Source: Alitta virens
Taxonomy: Eukaryota > Annelida > Polychaeta > Phyllodocida > Nereididae
Assembly (NCBI GenBank): GCA_932294295.1
Contig: OW028579.1
Location: 2,361,285-2,425,284, forward strand
Direction: 5' to 3'
Length of the DNA: 64,000 nucleotides
A program made the translations under genes and the position numbers. The notes under the pieces are model-generated. The model saw only the letters and a list, made by a program, of their open reading frames with translations. It made no database searches and was not told where the DNA came from. This document shows, piece by piece, positions 23,089 through 34,400 of the stretch (position 1 is the first letter of the stretch; every line of letters starts with the position of its first letter).

Positions 23089-25576
23089 TATTCAAGTCTC
23101 AACTTGGCTAAGGCAGCCAGTTCAGTTTCCAAATCTAGGAGTTCTGCACTAAGTGTGTTTTTGATCTTCATGGACTGGTCTCATGTTCGTGTTAATTTGT
23201 AGGATTTAATTTTTTTTTAATGTTTTTGCCCAAGAACATGTGCTGGATAAATTCTAATGAAATTATATGGGTGGGCAAATAAAGATTAGGTGAATGCAAT
23301 TTTGGACAAATGTTGGTGTAATTGATACACTGTATTGCCATTTATATGTAAAAAAACAAAAACAACAACATTCAGACTAAGCGATTCAGATCACATTCTA
23401 GAATTGTGAAGAACCTTCAAAACTGAAATACCTGTGAAGCAGTTTTTGGTGGAGACAAACAGCCTCCAAATGCACAAAGAACCTGTGGGGTAGTTCACAG
23501 TACCCATAGGTGTACCTCATTATACCTTTATTTCTTATAGTTTATCACGTTTAGCTTTAGTAATTTTGCAGGTGAATACATGACAGTCTAACGTATGGTC
23601 AGCTATCAATAAGAGTCTAGCACAATTTGCACACTCCTTATGACTTTATTATTAAGTATAATAATTTCCCTTTTCAAGATCATTTAATATAATTGAATAT
23701 TTGTTAATCATTAAAAAAACTACAGCCTGCTGAAACAAGTAACCCCATACTGACAATATTAGAACACCAGTGTCATATTACAGTCACCTTTGTTTATGCT
23801 AGATTGTTGCTAAAACAAATGAGTTCTCCCTGGTAAAACAGCTTCTGCTGTAAAAAGATGAATTAAATTCTTAAAAGGAAAATTTGTGTGAGTTTACTTC
23901 TTCAGACTTTTAGTGCATATCAAAAAGTTGATGCTTCAAACATGCAAGTTTGAAGAGGAACTCTGATGACCAACAAGCATGGTTTTCATGCACTCTCTAC
24001 TTCTTGGCTTATTTTGTATACAAATTGGAACAATTTGTCCTTGAATGACATTGAAGTTTCAAAATGCTACTGCTTCAGTGGTACAACTGCTCAACAGATG
24101 AAATAAGGGAGCTTTATTTGAAACTGACCAAATTAGGACACTGACCATAATAGAGCACCATACGCTATTATTACATACGTTAATTGTCTTTGCACTAGCC
24201 ACACCTGCTCTGTTTGCAACTGATGTCATGGTAGTATATTGAACAGTGAGTTTTACACCGGCAAGCTAATTGAGAAGGTTTTGCACCTTGGCCAAACTCA
24301 ACGCTTAAGGACTCTAGACCTGACACTTAATAAACTATCTGCCGAGGCGATTTACATTATGGGAGATATTGGGCTTAACCATACATACTGAAAATATTCC
24401 AGCATAGATCCAGCTTGAGATATTATTGAAGCCTTTTTTCTGAATATTCAGGCTTTTGAGGATGGTTGTGTAATATAATTTGTCACACAAAGATGTGTAC
24501 AAGGTGTGCTCTCTTGCTAGGATTTAGAGGCCTTGAAAAAGGCCATAGATTCTTTTGGAGTTTTCTTGTTTTTCTACTGGAACATCTACTGGAACAGGAT
24601 AAGGTGATTACTTCTTCGAAGACATCTGAGTCATAAAGAAGGACGAGTTCATCAGCTGGCTCATGCTGAGCGGAGTCGAACTGGCAGGAAGGTTGTCACT
24701 GGCAGACAGCAAGGATCCCACTGAAGGAGGGTTCAAGGAAGAAGAACCAGGCACCACCGGAGAAGGTACAGCAGGGAAGACACCCAAGGAAGATGAAGGT
24801 CTAGGTCCAGAAGACTGGTAGGTACCTCAAGGCTGGAATGTGGCAACATGGAGCTGATGGAGCTGCTGTGGCTGCTGCTACTGAAGAATCAACTGCTGCT
24901 GTTGCTGCTGCTGTTCCTCCTTACTTGCATCTTCAGCTGCAGGAAGAACGACATCAGCTGGGCTTTGACGTCATCATACATGTCCTAGTCCAACTGAAGA
25001 CACTCAGAATATATGTAGTCAGTCATCGAGCGGATTCTCTGAGTCTTCGGATCTGCAGGAGGAGGAGGAGGAGGCTGTGTGATGGCTTTCATGTGCTGGT
25101 CAATCCTTGCAGCTGTCTGCTGAGCAGACTGGACTATGTCAGCTAATTTGGAGCTTGATGCAGAAGAATGATCACCAGTATTCTTCCTCTTCTTGAAGGG
25201 ACCACCCTTGGTTGTCGCTGGGAAGACTGGACTTCTTCAACTTCTTCCAGTTCTTCAGGCCCAGAATCTGCCTGCCCTGCACTGGAACTGTCATCCAAGT
25301 TGGGCAGTTGCTTCTTGCTCTTCGAAATCTTCTTCTTTAGGTTGACAGCTTGACGAGATGTGTTGCTCAAGGAACCAAAAGTTGGCAATGATCCACTTCT
25401 CCTTCTCTGTCACATTTCTCTTGGCTGTAACAGAAGGGCCCTGCTTGATGAGCTTCCCAGCACAGGTTCTGATAAACTCAACCAGGTCTTCAACTGTAGC
25501 CCAGTACAGGGGACACTGAGGGTCTGTGCCTTGTCATCGATGAGCCTCATCTTCCTCTGATTATCCTTGTAGCCAC
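23089..25576. repeat. 2.4 kb duplicated segment, copy 2
   Basis: Direct repeat of 8437-10897, about 14.7 kb downstream. The flanks differ on both sides on the left; on the right, copy 2 continues into the 5' half of the MADF-like gene. Confidence 0.9.
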
Positions 25577-26079
25577 GTCTGGTCCTGTCATAGAATATGT
25601 TATTCTCCCGGTACCAGTCAGCGATGTCTTGCTCATCATTGGGAGGTAGAAAAAGCTTCTCAGTCTTTCTTCTTGGCTTCTTCTGAGATGCAGCAGGATA
25701 AATGGCGGAGGAGGCCTGGGTGGCAGGAAATTGACTGGCATCACTATCATCATCTTCTTCTTGGGATTGTCTCTCTTCTCCTTGTCTACATCAAAGTATG
25801 GATCTCTGTCGCTGTCATCCATGTCAACATCAAAAGACTTGGCAGAAGACTTGGCAGAAGACTTGGCAGGAGATGTGGCAGGAGACCTGGCAGGAGACTT
25901 GGCAGGAAACCTGGCAGGAGATTGGCAGGAGCCTGATAAGTAGAACTGGCAGGACTAGCAGGAGCTGCAGGAACACTGGATTCTTCAGACTCAAACAATT
26001 CTTCCCCAGAGGCAAGTGAAGAAGGCTCTTCTTCTGTGACTTTTTTCTTTCCAAGATTGCGTCTCTTCTTGGGTCCCAT
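24880..26079 (-). pseudogene. MADF/Myb-SANT-like protein, full-length but frameshifted copy
   Basis: The minus strand starts MGPKKRRNLGKKK (ATG at 26079) and runs through an acidic stretch and a PAKS repeat. The MADF-like core (NDEQDIADWYRENNIFYDRT, then YKDNQRKMRLIDDKA) is followed by the TEKEKWIIANFWFLEQHI block and the Gln-rich tail. The frame is broken at least four times: a one-base loss in the PAKS repeat near 25921, a shift near 25770, the shift near 25520 shared with copy 1, and a deletion near 25235. The MADF fold binds DNA and occurs both in regulators and beside Harbinger-type transposases. This copy cannot make the whole protein. Confidence 0.65.
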
Positions 26080-26236
26080 GGTGAAATGGTAAAGTTGAAA
26101 CAGGAACAGCAACAGCAGCAGAGAAGAATACGGCAAGGTCAATCAGTTTCTATCAAAGGCAGAGGTGTGAATGAAGTTTGCCTCACTGCGAATGATTATA
26201 TACTGCTGGCCGAGTCACATGACAAGCTGACCGGCC

Positions 26237-26357
26237 CTGCAACCGTCCTGCAACCGTCCTGCAACCATCCTGCAACCATCGTTCACCCGTCGTTCACCCG
26301 TCGTTCACCCGCCATTCACCCGTCATTCACCTGTCGTTCACCCATCGTTTATCTAGC
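26237..26357. repeat. 11-bp tandem array, 11 units
   Basis: Units in exact register: ctgcaaccgtc twice, ctgcaaccatc twice, gttcacccgtc-type six times, then gtttatctagc. The region after it (26358-26660) shares tataaacaatcac and ccttacgg words with the TIR element at 2953, suggesting the same family. Confidence 0.85.
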
Positions 26358-26659
26358 AGCTGGTGACTTACTCGTGGCACACGTCACACGTAGCGTACGT
26401 AGGTATTGATTTTTCTATACATAGAAACCGGTGACTTATCCGTGGTACACGTGAGTGCACACGTAGAAACTGACAGTTTAATCGTCGCACACGTACCTCT
26501 CCCGCTGGATTCTTGACACCCACGTGTGCAACGGTTAACCCGCTTGCTTCTACAAGTGTCTCACGTGTGACTTGGCGTATGCCACGAGTGCCTCTACAGC
26601 GCAACAGCTTTCCTTACGGTTGCTAACTATAAACAATCACCCGCGAGTTTTCTACGGAA

Positions 26660-29400
26660 GTTCTGGATATGAGCAAAACATCCGTCTATTTTGGCGGACA
26701 ACCTCCTGATAACGGTTGCAGTACAGATGCCCAATTTTGCGTAATATTACATCATTCTACGAGAGCAATACGGATTCACCGGGAAAATCGGCAATGTGAG
26801 AACCTCCCTTTAAGGGCTTTAGTGCTTCGTTACACCATTGAATATCGATGATGTTGTTTCCGTAATATGTGTCTAATCATCACCCAAGTCGAAGCGTACT
26901 TGCATCTTTCCAGCGGATTCGGAACTCGTACCAACAGCTCAAAGGTTGTTGCTCTCATGTTTCGACATGCAGAGCTCTTGGCATTTTGAGAAACTACACT
27001 CACAAAAAAACTCGGCAAAAAGTCACAGACCATGCACAAAGCACGACAGACACAATGCAGAGTGCCGACGTCACCAAGGGGACCTATTGTATTGCCTCTC
27101 TGGCAACGGTCCATTGTCCTGCCTGCATGGTTACGTCAAAGCACCCAAAAATGTTCGCACAGTTAGCGCCGCCTAGGGTGCGTAATGTAAACTAGCCCGT
27201 CTGAACATAATTCATAATTTAACTCAGTGAATTGTTTCATTCAGGCTTAAATAAAGTTAGTACGAGGCCAGTTTATTGGCAGCATTTACCATAAAGATTA
27301 TATAGCATGATAGGCTTTCTAAGAAGACAATACAAATATATGCATACAAAGTTGCATAAGAACCAAGAATAATACCATAGTCAGGCATACTTAGTGTTGA
27401 TGCAGTATTCTCATAGACAACTGAAAAATATTGTAATGCTTCATGAGTTGATAAATAATATGTTATGTATCTTAGTGTCAGTAGACAGTGACCTGGTTTA
27501 CAATGAACAAAGAAAATGAGCCATAAGAAGTGTATAAAATGGATTTACAATAAGTTTAAAAGACAGCAGATTTTCGTTAGCACAGTTGAATTCTACACAA
27601 ACAAAGGTTTAATTATGTGTATACATTTTTTTTTTTGTCATTTTATAGTACGGAAGCTCTTTTAGGACATGAGAAAAAAAACGTTACCAGTGGTTTTTAA
27701 TTTAATTTATATAACGGTAATTAATACAACAAATTAATGTTTAAAACGGAAACCGGACCTTAGCTCCCTTAAGAAATACTTGTAGAAGGTCCTGGCCAAG
27801 CGGGAAGGATATAGAAGGATTATCCAGGGAGGAGATAGCATTTTAAATTTCGAATAGGAGAACAGAACCAAGATGGCTGCCGCTGAGTATCATGTAAAAT
27901 TAGGAAAAAATTAATTACATCAGTGATGGAAGTGGGGAATGTAGGTCGGGGGAGCTAATGCCCCAGTGGCCTGGCCACACAGGATCAGCTTAGTGCAAAA
28001 CAAATGTATTCAAATATTTAATAACTTAAATATCAACTTTAAATTATTTAACAGCATTTGTATAAACTTTTCTCTGCATTATTGACTAAATGGTATTTAA
28101 ATCTGTTGTAACTCGATCAATATATATATGACAGTGGCGAAAAATCTAAATATTGCTTTCACTTCATATATTGTCTTCTTAATACTGATTACCTACCATC
28201 CAGAGGCTAGATACATATAGCATACATCAACTGGTTTGGCATCCGAAATTAATAAAATCTTTTGTATCTTGTATCAATGGCCAGCAGTTGACTCACAAAA
28301 AGTATGTTGAATTTGTCATATATATATAAGACAAATAAACAAAGTCTGAGTCTAATTAAAAATATGCTAATTTTTTAGGGTTATAGGGTTTGAGTGAACT
28401 GAGTTTGAATAAAATATTAGGGGTTTGACACATATTCCCTACTTTAGCAGCTGCCAGCCTTTTGATCTTGGATCCTCTGCTCTCTGATATATGCTTGACT
28501 TGACAGATAAATAACTATTATTCACTGCTACAGACTGTACAGTGCAGCTGGAAATGTATTTTAATATACTAGTCCCTGGTTATGGAGAATTTGGAATATT
28601 CAGCACATTTTATGCAAGATGTAGTGTTTTCATATGCTTGTATATCACATACAAATGATACAACAGCCCTGCCTGCTCCACACCAGCCCAAAGACGGCAG
28701 CACCTGTCAGTTGAATGGTGAAAAATGGGAGTGAAACATCTGTATGTTGTCTGTGGTTATAGTTTATTAATTTAAAAAGTGACATGGGACATTAGATCTC
28801 TTAAATGGCGATATGGACTTGCTTCCCATTTTTGGGACCCATGTAGACCCCTAGGCTGTAATTGTATTGCAGATTATTGAGGAAGTATGTACTATAAATT
28901 TAAAGAGGTGTTTTTCATTATTAGTTAATATGTTTCAGAAAACTTCGCAGACTGTAAGCAAACTATAAGTGTAATTTCACTTGCAATTGAATATGTTTTC
29001 CTTATAACCTAAACATTTTATACATGTGTACATCCATTGATGATCTTATAACCTTATGCCCTACAACTTGCAACTTTACTTTTATGTTTATATTGTTTTA
29101 CACATTTTTGAATAAACAGTGATGTGACGAATAACCCTATATTATCATTATTATCATCATTTCTATTATTCTACACAGTATTTTTTAAATTTTTGGAAAA
29201 TACCTTGTGGTTTGCCCCCCCCCCCCCCCCGACAAAAATCCTGGCTACGCCACTGCTTATATTATTTATATATATGCAATGTGGGCATTCGCTGAGGGTT
29301 TTGCTGTATTATGCCTTTATTTTCTTAGCTTAAATGTTTCCGTTTATTGTTTTGACACATGGTTTTAGGCCTGACAACTGAATGATCGAGATGTTTGGCC
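26660..29400. other. Intergenic, no supported gene
   Basis: AT-rich DNA. Short frames at 26669-27195 lack splice context or domains. A polyC tract at 29215-29230 followed by ctggctacgccactg is a common transposon 3' end. Confidence 0.5.
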
Positions 29401-29426
29401 TGTTGTGTAGTTTTGCTCTCTCTATC

Positions 29427-29436
29427 GCGCATGCGC
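29427..29436. promoter_or_regulatory. NRF-1-type palindrome, candidate kinase promoter
   Basis: GCGCATGCGC is a perfect consensus NRF-1 site in otherwise CpG-poor DNA. A plausible noncoding exon ending at 29578 with a strong donor (AAG|gtgaga) follows, upstream of the kinase coding exons. Confidence 0.45.
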
Positions 29437-30534
29437 TAACTCTCAACGGTCACTGGCCGTCTGGTTGGACTGGATATATGTCCGTGTAATGTTTCAGACA
29501 ATATCTCTGTAACTACGGTGTAATGGCTTAAAAATCCATGTCTTGGATGTTAACGGGATTTTGAACTATTGACAGAAGGTGAGATGTGTTGCATTTCTTC
29601 TCGCGAAGGGATATATTTGAGTTGAAAAGAATGTTTTCACTTCAGTCTCCGCCAATCAAATGGCGCTCGGGCTCAATCTGTTCCAATTTCGGAAGAGTTC
29701 CTATGTTTCTTGCGGTTATGTAGCTTTGACCGTGTCACATTTCTGTAATAGTTTACTTTTCGTTGATTTCATTGCTCATTTCATTCCATTATGCGGTAAT
29801 TGTGCAATTTCAGTTTGTGGATTTTCGAATTTATTCTCGTCTGCTGAAACCGGAAGTTGCCTATCAAATTTTTTTTTTAAAGTTTACGAATTGTCAAAAC
29901 TAATGTATCAGTGAAAGTAGAAAGAAGGAGGAAGTGTAGATATATTGTACTATCTAGATATAGATACGGCAGTTTGGTTAGAGTCAATTGGAATTATGCT
30001 GGTTCCACTTTGCTGTGCTGAGTTAAAAGTGAGTTTGAATATGATCGCATGGTCGTGAAAGATGTTTACATCCAGTTCTGCCCGGTTCAACTTGGGTTCA
30101 TCTTGGGACGCCAGCTGAGCAGGGTTACTGCGGGTAACCATGTCTAGAATACATTGTTGATTTACCCTTTATGCAAGTCAGTTCTTGCCCCGTGCAATTG
30201 CAAGTAGTTCCATTTGTCTAATATATTGTCTTCCCCAGTTCATTAGTTTCAGAAATAGCTGTCACAATGTCTATGTGACATACAGCAGGATTACATTTTT
30301 CAAAATTTTCCTCCATTTCAAATGTTGGCACCATTATATTTGCTTCAGGCTCAGTATAATGCCATTAATAGTCAAAGTTACTAATTAGTTAGTCTTTTTT
30401 TTTTACTTTACATAAAAAATGATTTTGTAATAAGGGATGGTTTAGAAACTAAAACGAGATATATATAATTGAAGTGAAAAAGTAGTAAATTTAAACAATA
30501 CATATATAATAAAATAATATTGACATATATATGC

Positions 30535-30679
30535 AGTCTTCCCGTAGTTCAGCTGTCCTTCGCCGGACCGAATGTCAAAATGAGCACATGTCTTTATGAA
30601 ATATCATTATAAAATATGTTGTCTTTGGCCGGACCGAATGAACTTTGGCCGGTCAGGTCCGGCAGACTTCGGGAAGACT
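30535..30679. mobile_element. Short MITE, 145 bp
   Basis: Ends agtcttcccg and cgggaagact are inverted, flanked by atat on both sides, and both arms carry the ggccggacc/ggtccggc core. Confidence 0.65.
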
Positions 30680-31436
30680 ATATGTCAATGCCAAGGTTGT
30701 AGTTATTGAATGGTTCATGCAAAACGTTCAGAAACATGGTAATTTTGTTAAAAAAAAACAAATCAATAGACATTCATTGTTCATGGCACAGTTTCAAGTC
30801 CTGAGCAGAATACAGACAAAAATTGACCCCTACATTACATCACATATATATCTATTGCTTTTTGGCAAGTTAACACATTGTGACCCAGTTGAAAAGTAAT
30901 GTAACATGATCTTGTGTGCGTGTATTTGTCATATTATTGAATTTCCACCATTTAGTACATCAATAGCTTGGCAGCACTAGCCATGATTAAATGCGTCAGA
31001 GTGAAAAGTTGATTTTTGTTTAGTGGTCACTGTCGGGACATCAGAATTTGTGTCTGCTGCAGGGACTCTGCATTTCGCAACAGATTTATTTATGGTGAAA
31101 TATCATATGGTGCACAGGTTTTGCCTTCATCATTTCTCATGTTGTGTTTTAATATGGTCTAATATAAAAAAAATTGTCTGTATAAGGTGTGATTGTATTT
31201 TAGTTGAATGAATGTTGGTTATCATGCTTCTGCCTTCACCGTTTTATTTCATCACCTTTCTTATTTTTTTAATTATATTTCTAAATATTGTAAGTAATTA
31301 CTAAGAATACTGTAAGTCTTAATTGTGTTTCTTTGTTGACCTGTGTTATGAATGTAGTCATTAGCTCTTTGCCCTACTGGACAGTTCTTTCAGGAAGTTT
31401 TTAAGTTGATGGATCGTCTTGACGCTGACCAGAGAA

Positions 31437-34400
31437 ATGGTCATCGAGTTTAACAAGTTGTTCAACAAAGTGAAGAGCTTGGTCTACAAGAACTCTGTCT
31501 CGCAAGCTCCAAGTAATTCAACAAGTCTCCCTGCAAGTCAGCTAGAATCAAGCGATCGCCCGTCTTCCCCTCTGTGTCGCTACTTTGCAGCATATTGGTC
31601 TGACTCTGCGGGGCAGATGTCCCCTCCAAGCGCCCCAAGGTAGTTTCTAATCTCTGCTAAATAAGCTGATTTAATGACCAACATGATGACAGGTGTGTCC
31701 GACTGCAAAGGCCTCGCTGATGAACATTGCAACGCTTTCGCTTGCTTCTTGAGATGTTCCTCAGCTAGTTTCAGAAACTGTCACGTGTGCGCTTCTGGCA
31801 GTTTATGACACTGCTGGGGTGCGCTTTGCTTTCCGTGACCACACTAGTCTATGCTGGACTCTGCCACTCTCTCTTGAAAGTCATGCTGAATATTTAATGA
31901 ATCAGAATGGTGATCATGACGGAGTTGTTTCCACTGGCCTGTCATGTCAGTTCTAGGTCTCTTATACGTAATTAGCAGATGATAATATTGTGCATTTTAA
32001 TGTGCTAGAGGAAGTCCCTGGGTTGTACCCTCGAACACATTTGTCGTATATTAAATTATTGTGGAAAATTCATGAGTAATTGTTAAATCGTGATTATGTA
32101 CTCTAGATAAGTTCCATTAGGCTTTAAAGGTAATTCATGAGAGAGATTGTTAATACTTGTCCATTAGTCACTGTTGCATTAATGGCAATTATCAGACTGA
32201 TTACTACTAAACATGCTCCAAGGTTTCATATTTCTATATACTCTGAGTGTCAATGTTTATCAGTAGTGTCTTGAAGCAAAAGTAGGTGAAGGTTTCCACA
32301 TTAGTAACCACTAACATGTTTCACAGTTTGCCTGACACTTCTAATTACTAATTGCTCTGTTTTGTCCAAGAATGGGGCTCATAAACTGACAGCACGTATA
32401 TATATATACATGTAACATATATGGATATGTATGCCACTTTCCCCAGACTTCTAGTTTGCCTGTGCTCCTGTAATTTGGATATGTCCCACAGTATTGTGAA
32501 CACAGTACTTTGGGTCTGATGGTTATTTTTCCAAATAAGTACTTGTGAGTGTCGTGTTTTGTTAAACCACTTTTTGCAACCTGCATGCATGCTGATACTT
32601 GTATCGTATTCCTTGTGATTTAATTGTGGCTGAGGTATAACATGTCTACTGTTGTAGTCAACTAATTTATTGGGCGTTTGCTTTTATGGTTGGGTAAAAT
32701 GTTTTTGCTTTCATATAGTTTTGTATTTTTAAGTGATGGAAATTAAGTAATTTATTAAATATCAGTTAAATTCATTCAATTTAATCAATTAAAAAAAACT
32801 GTGAAAGTAATTTTTTGATATCAGTTTAATTAATTCAATTTAATCAATTTAAAAAAACGTGCTAAGTTGTGCTGAAGATGTTAAAAACAGTTTACCCAAC
32901 CACAATCATGCATGTTTTTAACATGGTGAAATTTGTGTGTTTTTGTGCATTGTTCTGTACTAATTTCTGTGCGTTTTACCCGTCATTCTGTTTAGATTGT
33001 AAGTTGTATAGCCTTTGCACCATATATTGTCAAATTTAAAAGAAGCTATGACAAATAACCTTGACCGAAGAATCAGGAGCATGATGAAGGCTTGTTTCAG
33101 TCTCCACAGAAATGTCAAGAAGTCTTTTTGTGTTTTACAGAAGTTGGTTATCGTGGAAGAAGAAAGGCAACATGGATTTAGATATACTGGAAAAGAAGAT
33201 ACGCAGACTTGTTGCTAAGTTAAAGCATGTGAGTACAAGCATAACACTTATTGAATTATTAATTGATTAATGTTTCGACAGTCTACTATAATGTTGTCTT
33301 GTCAGTACCTCCTTGTCGTTTCTGGAACTAAATTGTTTTGTTTAATGGTGTAAGTAACATTACAGGGGTAAAATCATAACTATGAAAACGCGGTGGCACT
33401 TACAAATTATGTTTTAGCATTGTATTAAATTTTACTGATATTTTGTTTAACGGAGTAATGGTATAAGTAAATTTTGATTTAAAAGAGTTTTCAAATTCTT
33501 AGATTTTGCAAAAATTCTTGATTAAACTTTAGCATTTAGTGCTGACCTTACTGGGTTTCATGACTTACTGTGTTTTGCTTTACAGCATAATGTTGACTTG
33601 GAAGTGTTTGACCACCACGAGATTCAGTATGGAGAGATACTAGGCAAAGGCGGGGAAGGGGTGGTGCAGCGATGTGTTGTGACATACAATAACCTCCCTG
33701 TGGACGCGGCTGTGAAGACGGTGCTGGACTGCACTGATGATTCCATCAACATTACTTTGGATGAAATCGAGCTGCTATGGTACGTCTTTGCCAAATTATT
33801 AGTAGAGCACATTTTTGTGATAATTGTATTGATCGTTTGTCCATAATTATTGTTCGATAGAATGTGTCATTTGTGAAAGTTCTAACTAAAATAGTGATGC
33901 GAGTCTGTCACACTAATATTAGGCCATCCTTAAAAATATTTATGTTGCGGGTGGTTACACGACACTTGAAAAACCAATCGGGTAGATAGGAATTTAATTT
34001 TAATTTTTTTACCTCAATATTCTTGAAACAGATTGAAACTAGAAAAAAGATAATAACACTAAGAAAAAAGGCAAGGAAAAAATTTGTCATACGCACTGAT
34101 ATTTTCTATACGATCACGTAACCCGCAACATAATAATTTTTAAGAATGGCCTTATGATATTGTAGCTCTCATCAATGGTTTAAATTTTGTTGTACAATAT
34201 TGACTTATTGCTGAATGGTAAATGTAGCTCAAATAACTTTTTTATGTGGTCAAGCTAATCTGTCACTTATTGTATTATAACGCAAGGCCAGTTATAAGAA
34301 TAAGACCAAACACTACGAGCTAAACATGTTTTGCATATATGATATTGTCAATATATATTTACCGTTCTTCAGCCTAGCCAAAGATGCGGTGATAGACCCA

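Noticed and set aside
26669..27195. Several 60-108 aa ORFs
   Set aside because: No consistent frame, signal peptide or splice sites; likely chance frames in slightly GC-richer DNA.
29660..29914. 84-aa ORF with CCAAT upstream
   Set aside because: Lies in the probable first intron of the kinase gene, Phe/Ser-rich low-complexity composition, no recognisable domain.
33015..33218. 67-aa ORF over the kinase exon
   Set aside because: A different frame from the kinase coding exon 33141-33228, which alone keeps phase with the next exon.
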